From: Diploscapter coronatus
Lineage: Eukaryota > Nematoda > Chromadorea > Rhabditida > Rhabditidae
Length of the DNA stretch: 64,000 nucleotides
Reading direction: 5' to 3'
Assembly: GCA_964036155.1 (NCBI GenBank)
Contig: OZ038423.1
Location: 36,967,249-37,031,248 of the forward strand
Below are positions 25,801 through 37,145 of the stretch, in pieces. The notes under the pieces were generated by a model. The model was given only the letters and a program-made list of their open reading frames with translations, was not told the DNA's origin and made no database searches. Made by a program: the position numbers and the translations under genes. Numbering within the stretch: the first letter of the stretch is position 1; every line of letters starts with the position of its first letter.

Positions 25801-27131
25801 GCCATTTCAGCGATTCGATCTCGAGAAGTTAATGGAACTCCGATCCTACATTAAGCAGTTCATTAAGAAGTGCGTCCATCAATTCTCATACGATTAATAA
25901 ACCTTTAATTGTTTATTCTAACTCTGATTCTGAGGGATAGTATTAGAGCCTGTGAGGCGAGGATAGAGTTCTTGTCATTCTGGGTATCTTATAATTTGTA
26001 GCACAGGCGCCTAAATTTGCTATAAAGTTGCATCCTTCTCGATAGTTTCTTTGCAAATTTAGGCACTTGCTTTACAGACCATTTCATTGTCTCGTTTTCT
26101 TAAAAATTCAAAGATGATGTTTCGAATTCAGAGTATGTGATGACGGCGAATCTTCGTTGTTTGGAGAAGTGGAGCCCCCCTCGCGAAACCTCGTCGCGAC
26201 GCTGTACGATAGAATCCATCCGAACAGTGCGAGCAGTCGAAGGAGGAGGACGAAATTCGGAGGCTCCGATGGTATGATTAGCTGCAAATTGCAGCTGCAC
26301 ACCTGTTGAAGTTGAATGAATTTTACTGGAACTGATCAAGTGGCTTCTTGTAGAAGTCGTACACTAGCAAAATAGGAATAAGGGTAGGAGCTCGTTAGGT
26401 TAGGCTAACTTTTTTTCGAGAAGAACTTGGCACATTCTGCTCATCATTTTAAAATCAAACATAACCTACCTTTTCCTATCCCTATCCTTTGTATACAGTT
26501 ATAGATTTGGCAAGTGTACGGCTTTTACAAGAGGTCGGTCAAACGAGCTGCAAGTTGATTAATTTTGCTTATTGATCACATCTTATAAGGTAAATTCTAG
26601 ACGATACAAGTCTCTCGAGACTTTCATTAGATTTCCTCTCTGAATCAGGTTCTCTAGCTGTTGTTCAGGATATAGATTCTTTTATTTCAATTCTTATCAT
26701 TCGATGTTGTAAACCGCACTAAACTTTATCAGCTTTTATTGTTTTAGTTCTTAGCTAGAATGGAACGGCTACCAAAATCGAATTCAACGTTCTGACATGT
26801 TATTTCAAGACCGCTCCATTTCTGATTTTAACTGCTTGAGTGCTTGAGTAAATTTAATTTTTACAATTCACTAATGTGAACGACAATCTGACATAATTAG
26901 TTACGAACTTCAGGCGGCCGTCTTCTTGCGAACACTCTTCGGGAAGAGCAGGTGCCCCTGCTTCCTCTGCCGACCATCGCCTCTGCCTCTTCGATCGGCT
27001 TGTCTCGCAGCACGCATCAGACTCCCAGACAATCGACGTCACTCATCCGTAGGCCTGACAGGAACAGCGGCTCAGGTAGACGCCAAAGCGACTCACAACG
27101 CGAATTACTGCTCGGCAATTCATCTCAGTAA
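19816..27131 (+). CDS. Transmembrane semaphorin (SMP-1/SMP-2-like)
   Basis: Twenty-two exons join in frame: 19816-19900, 20373-20509, 20555-20683, 20832-20967, 21028-21186, 21400-21521, 21568-21676, 21899-22107, 22344-22425, 22469-22565, 22601-22731, 22844-23006, 23185-23322, 23367-23506, 23601-23770, 24580-24642, 24847-25048, 25231-25290, 25530-25687, 25811-25869, 26132-26271, 26914-27131 (968 aa). The order is signal peptide (1-22), sema propeller ([33 protein letters not shown]), PSI domain at about 480-510 ([12 protein letters not shown]), Ig-like segment, membrane span at about 681-700 ([20 protein letters not shown]) and a long cytoplasmic tail of about 265 aa. Transmembrane semaphorins signal through plexins in axon guidance and epidermal morphogenesis; the role here is inferred. 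The tail is longer than I expect for worm class 1 semaphorins. The last exon reads through a usable donor at 27075 to a TAA. Confidence 0.88.
25999..26066. repeat. Small inverted repeat in semaphorin intron 20
   Basis: GCCTAAATTTGC is followed about 40 bases later by its exact complement GCAAATTTAGGC. It may be a decayed element or a local stem in the intron RNA. Confidence 0.4.
26348..26530. repeat. MITE-like inverted repeat, family C (semaphorin intron 21)
   Basis: Left end TTGTAGAAGTCGTACACTAG; the right end reverse-complements to CTTGTAAAAGCCGTACACTT. It matches the ends of the copy at 10755-10925, about 15.6 kb away in another gene, so this is a dispersed family rather than a local hairpin. 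Confidence 0.8.
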
Positions 27132-27805
27132 TTTCCTTTGAGCATTCAGTTCTCCAATGTTTCTTTTGTACGCAGACTTGTAAATTGTCAAAATTTCAGA
27201 TTTCTGGGAAATGAGATCATTTGTGAGAGTTGATTATTTCCTTTTTGAAAATGACAATTTCTCTCATTTCCATATAACAAAAATTGAAGAATTGCAAGTC
27301 TGAACTTGGATAATTTATCTTTTGTACCTGTACAGATTTCATATTTTGCCACTTTTGTTTTGGCTCCAACATAATTCAATTTCTTTTTACTAGAAGATGC
27401 AGCTTCTAGCCAGTTATTCGTCAGGTTGGAAAAGATTCGAATTCGACGCTTTCTCCATATTTGAGTTGTGTATTTCCCAAATAATTCATCCATTCATTTA
27501 CGGGTATTTCAGAAAATTTCGATTTTCCCTCGAATTTTGACTAGTTGGATTGTCCTCTCTTTCTGCGTTCACTTTGCCCTGTGATTTCTCACGTTCAGCA
27601 AGCAGGTTTATCATTCTCGCTACCAAAATTGTTATTTTACGGGATCTGATGCGCTTTATTTATGACAATGAGATTTTTCGATTAAAGTTCGAGATTATTT
27701 TTGTTTTTCATTCTGATTCGAATTATCGGTTAACATTGCCGATTCCATATCTGATTTGTTTCAACTTTAATTTCAAAAGTTTCATTGTTTGCAGACCCTG
27801 CCAGA
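27132..27805. other. Spacer between semaphorin and EGF-protein genes
   Basis: AT-rich; no exon encoding a signal peptide could be found for the downstream gene. A splice acceptor (TTGTTTGCAG, ending 27794) lies 11 bases before the next ATG. Confidence 0.5.
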
Positions 27806-30800
27806 ATGACTCCAGGCAGTCTGGAGGGAAGGCCATCAACGACTTCTCAGCCTCGGACGAACACCACCTCGTTCCAATCCGCCGACATGAGCAAGTTGTA
27901 CTACGAGGGACACCTGAAGTTTCCTGCCACTCAACTACTTGTAAGTGAAAAAGTAACTTTTTCTTTGCAAATTTGGAAATTCAAGCTGTGCATAGAACTG
28001 AATTTTCTACCTTCCCTAATACACTACTTTCCTCCTTGCAATTTTGTTTGTTCGCCTAGGGATTTCTTACCGAATACTTTTTCAAAACTCTGGAACCCAT
28101 TTTTTATAGAGGAGACCTGTGGACTATAGGAAATGGGTTCCAGGACTTTTGCCAAGAAAAAATAAGCTTAAAAATTTTCTAGGCCGGAAAATCGCAAAAA
28201 TCCGTCACCCAAAATGAACACATTCTCGCAAACAAAATATTGTTTGTGTGTGGCTATTTTGTTCTGATTTTAGGCACAGAACCATTTCATCGGGTTTATC
28301 GTCGGTCTAGATAGGGTTTTTTGAGACATTCGGGGCTTGAAGGGCACTTCCTTTCCAAATTTTTGATTTCCAACTATCACAACGCACATTTCTTCAAGGG
28401 GGCGGAGTTTGGGGACTCTACCTAGATACCTAATCCTAGCTTTGATATGTTGGAATGCCATTTCTGAATGTGCCGCAACATCGCAGCAACGCATTATGAC
28501 GAGATAGCGTATAGGGTAGGAGAACGATGTCATTTTGCACATTATCCCTTCATGTTGCGACATTTCCAAGTTGCCATGTTTTATTATTTTCAAATTGCAG
28601 AGTGCCACCGTTGCAAATGACCTCCAGTCAAACAGCGCAGAGCCAGCCACAACTACAACTCCACGCTCCCCGCCTCGAAACAACTTAATTGGTTTGACTA
28701 CAACACCCAAAGCCACCGAGCAGGCCGGAGGTTGGGATTGTTTGTTCATAGAATTAATGTTCAATCGACTATTTCGATATCTCGTAACATCGCAACTTGA
28801 ACGAATATAGTGCATAACGTTAAATTTAAGTCCGACGTGGAGTTTTCCTAAATTTCACAGATGAAGTGGTGTTGATGTATCAACTTTAAAATCCACGCCA
28901 CTGCATTTGTCATTGAATGAGGAAACTCGAAAGTCGAGGAAAAACATAAACGGGGGAAAATATCTGTGATGAATACAAAGAGCGCAAAATTATCGTAGCG
29001 GTTAAATTAAGTGAAAGTTCGTGTGTTGAAAAATGGCGAAAAGAGACGAGTGACAAGGAAATTGCGTACTAATTAATCTTTCCATTGTCCCCCGCTGGCT
29101 CTCATTTCTCTACGCACTAGCCTCCTTCTGCGAATTTCTCTCAAGGCGCGCTTTAACACACGAACTTTCACTTAATTTTGACTGTGATACAATAACACAA
29201 TCGAATATTTTTCTGAAGAGTTGGATGAAACTTCAGGTCTGCAAAAAATCGGGAGCATGATCGACAACACTTTCGACGAGGTGAAGGAGTTCCTCGGGTT
29301 CGGGCCCAAGTGCCAAAATGGGGGCATCATGAATCCGACAAGCAAAGTCTGTGCGTGCAGAAAATACTTCGTGGGGCGGTTGTGCGAGACCAAGGTCTGC
29401 TTCAACGGAGGCGCTCTTGAGAAGACCGGCTTCAAGCCCATCAAATACGAATGCAGGTAGACACTATTTATCTCATCACTAATACGGAAAGGTGTCGATT
29501 AGTCGAAATTAGCTATCCGTTGATTGGAGAGCAAAGTCGATATTTACATGAAACACCAATTAGAAATCGAATTTGGGACGAAATAGTGAATTGTGTAGAA
29601 GAGAACGAGATGAATAGCGTAATTTTTAAATATCGACGTGCTCTCCCAGTCAATAATTTAAGAATTTAGACAGTTTATCTGTGTCACAAGCACAATTTCT
29701 CCTACGTTAGAAGGAGTTTATGCCAAAATGATTAAAAAAAAAACGAATTTTTTGCTAAATCTCCTTTTTGATAAAAAAAAATTAGCTCAAATCTTTCTCT
29801 TCAACTCTAACCAAATTTTCCGATAATCATTTTTTTAATTAGCGACAAATTGGAATTCCTTTTCACAGATGCCCTTATCCGAAATACGTGGAGGGCGTGC
29901 ACTGCGAGAAAGTGACCTGTCAGAATGAGGGCGTTCTGGCGAAGCACGAAAATGGCAGCTCCACTTGCGATTGCAGCGAACTCACCTTCTTCAAAGGCCG
30001 TTTCTGCGAAGTAAGAATTTTATAAATAAGTTGAACTCGAAAAGTCGCCCTTTTCTGCACTTTTAACACTACTTCATAAAAATGAACTTTTACAGCAAAA
30101 TGAAGGAAAAAGACTTGAATTTCTGCATCATAAGCAGCTTTATAAAAATAAAAGAACTGTTTTTTAAATTGACGAAAGTCTGCAAATGTTCAGGAATTCC
30201 AAACACCCTACGGAGCGATAGCCGTGCCGCTCTGCCTGCTGCTTCTGTTCATCATTTTGTGCGTAATCTGCCGCATGGATTTTTGTCCGCGATCTCGTCG
30301 TGGCAGGAACAATCGGGCCGCGCGCAGCCGATCTGCCAGACCAGGAGCGCCCTCGGATGAGGAGATCGGCAGACGCGTGGGGCCAGGACCCTACCACACC
30401 AGAAGGGCACCTCATGAGAGGATCAACAATCTGGATCGGCAAAATGGACGAGTGAGGAGATTTTGCAAATTCGACACACATAAATGTTCACACCCGCGGG
30501 TGTCCGCATGAACTAGATAACATGTCTTTTCGAGAGACAAGAAGAGGACATGCTCTGGTTTCCTCTCTCGATATTAAAACACAATATCTCGTTCATATGG
30601 ACGCATACGCGGGTTTGCAAATTCACAACGTCTGAAATTTGAGAATTAATTTTGAAAAGGCTCAATCGTGCAATAGCAAAATCTAATGCAAGAAGATGGA
30701 TCTAGAGAAAGTCCCCTTGCATAAAATTTCTTTAAAATGCATTTTAGAGTTTATTTTCATAGACAATAATTTGTTTGCAGGAACGACTCCTAAACGATAC

Positions 30801-31689
30801 CCACCACCACGCAGCCGCAGCGCACCGTCTGAATGCAGGTCGTCGTGCCTACGCTCCTGATGTAGTGGCGCCGTACGTCATCCGCCTCGACACCATCCCC
30901 ACGTTCAATCCGAACATGATTGGAGGCGTCGAGCCCGAGGCAGACAGCAACAAACTCGACTCGCCTCCGACATACGAGCAGGCACTCAGGCATGCTGCTG
31001 CACTCCCTAGGCCGCCGAGATATACCAGGAATGAAAACGAGGTAGAGATTTCTAGAAACATCTGCAATTCTATTGTTTTTCGTTCAATTTTGTAGAAACG
31101 TTGCAACATTGGAAGAAAGAACGAATAGATATACGAGAGACTAGCGAAAGAAATGAAAAATAGATAGTGCATCTTGTATTTGTCAGGGCTTTTTCTCAAT
31201 TCACTCAGTCATGTTCATTAACGAAGGCTCTTTATATGCGAAACTTTCGCAGATATCGATGGACGTGCCAGACGCCTATTATCGTACTTTAACGTTAGGC
31301 GCATTCTATATGCCATTATTCGACTCTTCGCTTTTTGCACGCGTTAACATATATATTTCTCCCCATGTTTCAATACAGACGAGAAACTTGTCTGTGTTTC
31401 TTTTTCAGAAGGGGAAGGAGAGTGAGAAGGATGCCACACCGTCTGGAATATCTTCTTCGCTATGCACGTATTTTGGGGGTAAAGAAGGCGTGGCTTGCGC
31501 TCGCTAATGAACATGACTGAGTGCAATTCTTAACTTATCCTTTTACTGATTTATATGAGAAATACAGACAGTAAAATGCAAGAAGCTAAAAATAATGTTA
31601 GAGTAAAATTAGAATTGAAATAGTTTCAGGACCGGGACAATCCAGACCAGGACGCTCCCAGCTCTCAACCTCCACCCCCTAGCAACTAA
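27806..31689 (+). CDS. EGF-repeat single-pass membrane protein with PPxY tail
   Basis: Seven exons join in frame: 27806-27940, 28601-28730, 29237-29456, 29869-30010, 30194-30451, 30781-31041, 31630-31689 (401 aa). The first ~90 residues are Ser/Thr/Pro-rich (TTTTPRSPP) without a visible signal peptide. Three Cys-rich EGF-like modules follow (KCQNGGIMNP; KVCFNGGALEK; KVTCQNEGVL...CDCSE..FFKGRFC). One membrane span lies at about 217-236 (AIAVPLCLLLLFIILCVICR). The cytoplasmic tail is Arg-rich, then Pro-rich, and holds SPPTYEQAL at about 356-364, a PPxY motif of the kind bound by WW domains of NEDD4-type ligases. Either the protein is inserted type III fashion or a 5' exon with a signal peptide is missing. 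I do not recognise a named orthologue. The start follows an acceptor 11 bases upstream, consistent with trans-splicing. Confidence 0.75.
28090..28143. repeat. Short hairpin in EGF-gene intron 1
   Basis: CTGGAACCCATTTTTTATAG is followed by CTATAGGAAATGGGTTCCAG, 18 of 20 bases complementary around a 14-base loop. It is probably a very short or deleted inverted-repeat element. Confidence 0.55.
28464..28575. repeat. Probable degenerate family B element (EGF-gene intron 1)
   Basis: Contains GAATGTGCCGCAACAT, ATTATGACGAGATAGCG and, inverted on the right, CATTATCCCTTCATGTTGCGACATT. The GACGAGATAGCG motif is shared with family B, but the ends are only partly complementary. Confidence 0.45.
29001..29180. 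repeat. Inverted-repeat element in EGF-gene intron 2
   Basis: Left end TTAAATTAAGTGAAAGTTCG then TGTGTT; the right end is its complement (AACACACGAACTTTCACTTAATTTT). The terminal repeats are about 25 bases and almost perfect. Different end sequence from families A-C. Confidence 0.7.
30475..30634. repeat. MITE-like inverted repeat, family B (EGF-gene intron 5)
   Basis: Left arm ATGTTCACACCCGCGGGTGT then CCGCATGAACTAGATA. The right end reverse-complements to CAGACGTTGTGAATTTGCAA, then an ACCCGCG and ATGAACGAGATA match. Shares CAGACGTTGT and the GGGTGTCCGCATGAAC block with the ubap-1 copy. Confidence 0.78.
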
Positions 31690-32775
31690 AGCACATACTC
31701 TTTGCAATTACTATATGTATGTCGCGCGATGTCGTGCGCTATAGCTTAGAGCTAGGCGAGGGAGTGAAAGTAAGGAGGAAATAGTGTGAGCGAAGATAGC
31801 TCACGCCATCACGACATATAGCAGTTACCCGTATTCTTCACCAACAGGGCTAACCTTTCCTATTTGTGAAATTCTACTCGTGTGATATGTTTTATTCTAT
31901 CAGATTTCTTCTGACTATTTATTACCATCTTTCCGATTTGATATGCTCGTTTGCAATTTTTACGAAGCTTTGACTAGTCTTTCATATTCTTTCTTCCCTT
32001 CTATTTCAGGCTTCCAAACAGACGTTGCAGTTTTCCTTAAAATGTTGGACGTTTCCAAGAAGCCTATTTTTGTATCTTCTGATTTTCTGTCGAACTGTAC
32101 ACTCAGGTACATTTTGTCCAAATCCCTTTTTCACCCTGAATTCAGGTCACCGAGAACTCCAAAGTTTCACTATTTTACTCGTGAAATTCCATGATTTCTT
32201 TAGGATGTGGAGTTATTTATGCTGTACTCTTGCCTAGCGTATTTATATTTTTTGTGAATATCCTTCCAGTTTTATTCTATTTTACAATCTTCTACTTCTA
32301 ACATTTTATCGACAATTTTTGAAAATACTCGACTTTTTCTGTATTTTCCTGTGTAGTGTACTTTTCAAATTGTCAATTTTATCATCGATTACTTGTATCC
32401 ACCAGATCTTATTCCCATTCGGACATAAATTCAGTCACATGCGTGTTTTAATTTCGGCAAAATCTTGAATTTCCGATTTGCTCGATTTTTTTCCAGATTT
32501 CTGCCGATTTGCTTCTGATCTTCAAGATCACATAATCTTTCCTCTCGAGAGACTTATCACTTTGATCATATTCCATAGGCTTTATTCTCTCACATTTTCA
32601 CCAAAGTATTGTGATTTCTAGGAGTTGATATGATCTTTTAAAGATTTTGGAAGAATATTTGACATTTTGAAGATTTCCGATTTATTGATTTTGAAGGGGT
32701 TTCTAGCCCTAGGATATCTTTATCATGTTATTGATGTTTCTGATTATCGATTTTTGCAGCTCTTTGCAGAAGCTG
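31690..32775. other. Intergenic between EGF-protein and SLC35F5-like genes
   Basis: Its first part is a family A element (31711-31826). The remaining ~950 bp are T-rich with no supportable exon. A TTTTTGCAG acceptor ends at 32759, 16 bases before the next ATG. Confidence 0.5.
31711..31826. repeat. MITE-like inverted repeat, family A (3' flank of EGF gene)
   Basis: Left arm CTATATGTATGTCGCGCGAT then GTCGTG; the right arm CACGACATATAG is complementary. The core GAGCTAGGCGAGGGAGTGAA and GAAATAGTGTGAGCGAAGAT matches the core of the copy at 7233-7382. It begins 20 bases after the stop codon, so it is probably in the 3' UTR. Confidence 0.65.
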
Positions 32776-35439
32776 ATGTCCAATGACATCGATAGGGAGA
32801 AGGCAGAGCGCAGACGCAAGTTGATCGGCAACGTTCTGCTCATCATCGTAAACGTTCTATGGGTCCTGTCCGCGGAAGCCACCGAGGTAAGCAAAGTTGT
32901 GAATGTGAGTACTTTTGTTCCCCAAAAATAATGTGGGGCAAAAGTATTCACCTCAGAAGTTTGGTACAAAGTGCTCATTTCAAAAGTTGGGAACAACAGT
33001 TCTTGTTTCAAAAAGCGTTCGACTAAAATATTCGCAGCTATTACTTTCTAGAAGAACTACATGAAGTGGTTGTTTTTCAAAAGCGAATTTTACAAGAAAC
33101 ATGAAAATAAAATGAATGTTCAGTACATCTTCCTGGATGAGAAGTTCAAGCGGCCCTTCTTCACCGTCTATGTCAAGTCCGTCCTTTGCACCGTCTACCT
33201 TCTAAGGTTCTGTTTCTGCTCGACACCAACTCAGGTTCGATCATATTCATTCGAATGAGGGTGAAAAGGCGAATTTTCAGACGACCAACCCATATTCGCG
33301 GCTGGAAATAAGCAGTGCGACGGAGGATGATCATGAAATCAGTCTGCAGATGGATGAGATTGTCGATCCGTTGGTTGGTTTTAAAGATCAAATTTGAAAA
33401 ACCACCTCCCTGTCCACGCCATAAAATTCATTTGGAAAAAGACATGGCTTTCAACAATTCTTTAAGAGCCTCTAAAAATGTATCTTCAAGAAACACCTGA
33501 ACTCGTACTGAACCCTCTCAGGTCAAGTTAACTCCGTCTCTCTCCCAAAATGCAGAGGAGATCGAGTTAGCTAGACTGGTTAGTCTGAGGCCAAGTTAGG
33601 GGAATTTGGTACGGGCTCTGCAGAAAGTCCGTTTAGAAATTTGATCTTAAAAATGAATTGTTGAATTTGCAGTCGGACGAAGGCTTCGAGCCAATAATGA
33701 CAAATTCCGAGTCAGAAGACGAAGAGCGCCGTCAGCGACGAACATCCCTTTCATCGCTGCCAAGCCTGTCAGACCCGCCAAATAGCAGCAGGAAGGACTC
33801 TGACGTGCAGAGGAGGCGAGTCAGATTCGCCCCTGCAAAGGAGATCAAACGGCTGCCTGCCAGCGAGGCATTCGAAGCCAAGTTGGCGAGGATGTCCCAC
33901 GATGCAGCTGTGCAGATGCTAGTTTGCGATTGGCAGCCGCAAACACTCTATTCGGTCTTCTTTTTGGCTCCCATTGTAAGGAAATTGAAAAACACATCAT
34001 TTAGAAATTACCCTTGATGCCGAAACCTGGGAGGTGCGCAAAGTTATGCATAGCTATTTTTAGCGACTAGAAGGTCGAGGAATAGCACTCGAAAAGGAGA
34101 AACTGGCTCAAAATCATTCTTTCTCCCCTCATTTTTTCGACCTCCCAAATTCTAGAGCTAACGATATGCAGGAAGACAGTACAATGAAAAATTCTTATTT
34201 TTCAAGCTCTGAATTTTCCAGAGTTTGATGTTCTTGCTAAGAAATGCAGAATTTTTGCAGTGGCTCTGCTCGTCCTTCACCTACCAGGCCTCCCTCCTGT
34301 ACACTTCCGTGGCTACCCTCAACCTCATCTCTTCCAGCTCGTCAATCTTCCTCCTGCTTCTCTCCATCTGCTTCCCGTCAAATCATGCGAGGTTCACGTT
34401 ATTCAAGGTCAGCAGTTTTTAACTTGAAAAAAATGTAGTCAAGTTGCAGGCTCTTCTAGTCGGAATCAACCTGTCTGGGGTGATGATCGTGTCGGAATTC
34501 GCCACCACAATGACGGGAGCCGTTCTGTCGCAGGTATGAATTTTGACTTGTAAAACTCACTCAATTTTGCAAGGAAAACAAATAAAGAAAGGGGTCTCTT
34601 GTATTCCACACCCACACTCACTTTTTTCTTTTCCCTACCTCCCTCCCTTACTCTCTCCTCAAGAAGTGGGTGTGGACTACGAAAGGCCGAAAAAAGGAAG
34701 ATGGATGAGTTGTTTGAAGAAATTAAAAACACGCATTTTCAGGTCTCCGCCTTCCTCTACGCTTCGTATCTAGTCTCCTACAGTCGAATTGAGTACAAAA
34801 TCGGCAAACTCGATGTCACCTTCATTTTCGGTTCGAACTTTTCTGGAAACAAGTCCTGGAGTAGAAAATGTTCAGGCTCAGTCGGGCTCGTCTCGATTTT
34901 TATCGGCACTCCCCTGCTGTGGTTCCTGAATGCGACTGGAGTCGAGCCGTTCTATCCGCTACCAACTCAACAACAGTTTTGGTCGATTGTCGCTGCTGCG
35001 ATATTGGGTTAGTCAGTTTCGAATTTTTGTGAAACTGACCAAACTTGAGCAAAACTTGGCTCTATCTAGAGCTGATTTTCTCGAAATTCAACGATTTGCT
35101 TTTTCAGGCACCCTTCTAGCGGACTACCTCTGGCTGATGGCAGCAAGTATGACCGACTCGCTGGCTGTTTCCCTATCGCTGTCGCTCTCGATCCCCCTCT
35201 CGTTCGTGGCAGACATCCTCCTGCGCAATCAGCCCCCGTCCCTCGTCCAGTGCCTCGCAGCCATCCCCATCGTCTTCTCCTTCATCGCATCAGGATTCAT
35301 CGACAATCCAAAGAAAGCAGTCAGCCAAGGGAGATCCAAATTGACGCCAAGCAAACTGGCAAATGCAGTAGGAAGAAGGAAGGGACTGGAAGAAGATCAT
35401 GAGCAACTCCTGCCGGACGACAGCCCCACTGACGTGTAA
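32776..35439 (+). CDS. SLC35F5-like multi-pass transporter (drug/metabolite transporter superfamily)
   Basis: Nine exons join in frame: 32776-32886, 33124-33234, 33281-33373, 33673-33975, 34261-34407, 34450-34533, 34743-34830, 34876-35007, 35108-35439 (466 aa). The family pattern is clear: first span LIGNVLLIIVNVLWVLSAEA, then FKRPFFTVYVKS, then a long acidic cytoplasmic loop with the hallmark VRFAPAKEIKRLPASEAFEA, then about eight further hydrophobic spans. The C-terminus is hydrophilic. Human SLC35F5 has the same order and a matching [20 protein letters not shown] block. SLC35 members usually carry nucleotide sugars across Golgi/ER membranes, but the F subfamily substrates are poorly known, so no substrate is assigned. 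The start was chosen after the TTTTTGCAG acceptor; an upstream in-frame ATG at 32725 would instead translate the intron-like sequence. Confidence 0.9.
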
Positions 35440-37145
35440 GTCGACACAAACAAACGTCCAAGAACAATTTTAGGACAATATTCACAAAATATTGAGCATT
35501 TGGAAACGTTGAAACTTCGCAATACCACTGCGTGTCTGTCTTTTTTGACTACAGGAATTTTTTTTCGTCTGCATTTTCTTCATGCTATTTCTCCTTGCTT
35601 ATAGGAAATGATGCGAAGAAAGTGGAGATATGAAAATATTCTTCTGTCATTGAGAATAGCAGAACAGTGCATATCGCGGCTTGAAGATAACGTATGCAAG
35701 AAAATACTACAGGTTTTTTTTCTCTGTTGCATACTGTTTCTTCAAGTTTTGATATTTTTATCATTTCCAAATTATAAACAAAGACCAGCAAATTCATTCC
35801 ATTTTCATATTCGTTCATTCCTTAACATATCGAGTTATTCCTTTTCGCTAGAGATTTTTTTTATCAATTTTACCAATTCTAATCTTCAAATATTGATATT
35901 CACACATCTCCCTGCTTTCTGTACATAATTCATGAGATTCTACGGATTTCGGTCACAGCATAATTTCTTGCTTGTGTTACCAAATTAGTCATTCGAATGT
36001 TTAGTGTGTCAAAATAGTTTCTAGAGCTCGTAGCTAGTCAACTCTTCTGTATTATCAAAATTTTCGATTTTTTGGGAAATTCATGAAGTCCATATTTATA
36101 GCTTGTAAAATCATGAAGTTTCCAATAATCATAATTTTATCCGAGTTCTGATCATGAGTATTCCCTTTCTTAGCAAAATCATCCAACCTATCAACGGGCA
36201 TTATGGAATCTTTGTCTTCTAGCTTCGAATGGATATTTATTGGCAGCTTTTAAACTAATGACGACCTGATTTCATCGTAATTTTCAATCACGTGTTAATT
36301 CGTCATTTAGTAGTCGGCATATTTATTCTCCTTTTCATTGTGTCAAAATTGACCCTCTCTTCTTTTCACTGTGATAGCATTCTAAGCACTTGCATCTCTT
36401 CACAAAATTATCAACATTTGGTTACGATTGAATCAAATTTAAATAAAATTTTACATGATTTTTGTGATTTTTCAATTTCATGCTGTGAGTTACGATGGAT
36501 ATTTGTGTAATTTCACTTTTTTGTTGCACTGTAGTCAATGCACGATGTTGCGAATTTTAGAAGCAGAGGGGAAGTTGGAATCGATTTTGGGACAGCGACA
36601 ATTCAACAAGAAGAAGCGGAAAACGTGAAACGATGGAACCCAATTGGATTTCTTCAAATCTGAAGGTGCGCCTGAGAAAAATTTTGCATTGTTCAAGAGG
36701 TTCTTGGAATTTTGAAAATTTTAAAAGAAATGTTGAGAACAATTTTTGAACGATTCGACAAAAATGGGAAATTTATCATTGACTGTGGCTCCTCTTTTCC
36801 CTTCACCCAATTCCCCTATTCCAAATGCGTTCATCGGTTTATTGCTGGTTTACAAGTCGATAGAAGGTGGGGGAAAGGAGGGCTAGGCGATTTTTTCGCA
36901 TATATTGGGCGCTAGAGACAGTTTTACATGGTCGCGGACTATTTCATTTTCAGTAGCGAAAGAACGAAAAGGGAGAAAGGGGTGGAGATGACCTTGGAGG
37001 GCACAGAGAAAAAGGATCGGAAAGGGGGAGAGAAAACCGTCTGCTGCTACAGCGCTGTGTGCTACCAGCTCTCTCATGCATTCTCATTCCAAGTTCACTC
37101 CCATCTAGAATTGGCACAGTTCTACCCCTCTAAAACGCAGCCCTA
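35440..37145. other. Intergenic between SLC35F5-like and nuclear receptor genes
   Basis: AT-rich. It contains one small open frame starting with ATG (36538-36663, 41 codons, listed separately). A pyrimidine/purine patch at 36960-37040 lies just upstream of the receptor start and may be promoter or 5' UTR. Confidence 0.5.
36538..36663 (+). CDS. Candidate 41-codon small ORF, unproven
   Basis: An ATG-to-TGA frame whose product contains EVGIDFGTATIQQEEAEN and WNPIGFLQI. The composition is more protein-like than neighbouring frames, but a frame of this length can easily arise by chance and no splice partner is evident. Confidence 0.15.
   Translation: MHDVANFRSRGEVGIDFGTATIQQEEAENVKRWNPIGFLQI

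Noticed and set aside
28270..28815. 181-codon minus-strand frame
   Set aside because: It lies across intron 1 and exon 2 of the EGF-protein gene and over a degenerate inverted-repeat element. No family resemblance or start context was seen.
33489..33625. Possible inverted repeat in SLC35F5-like intron 3
   Set aside because: The arms pair only in scattered blocks (CGTAC..AA); support is too weak to list.
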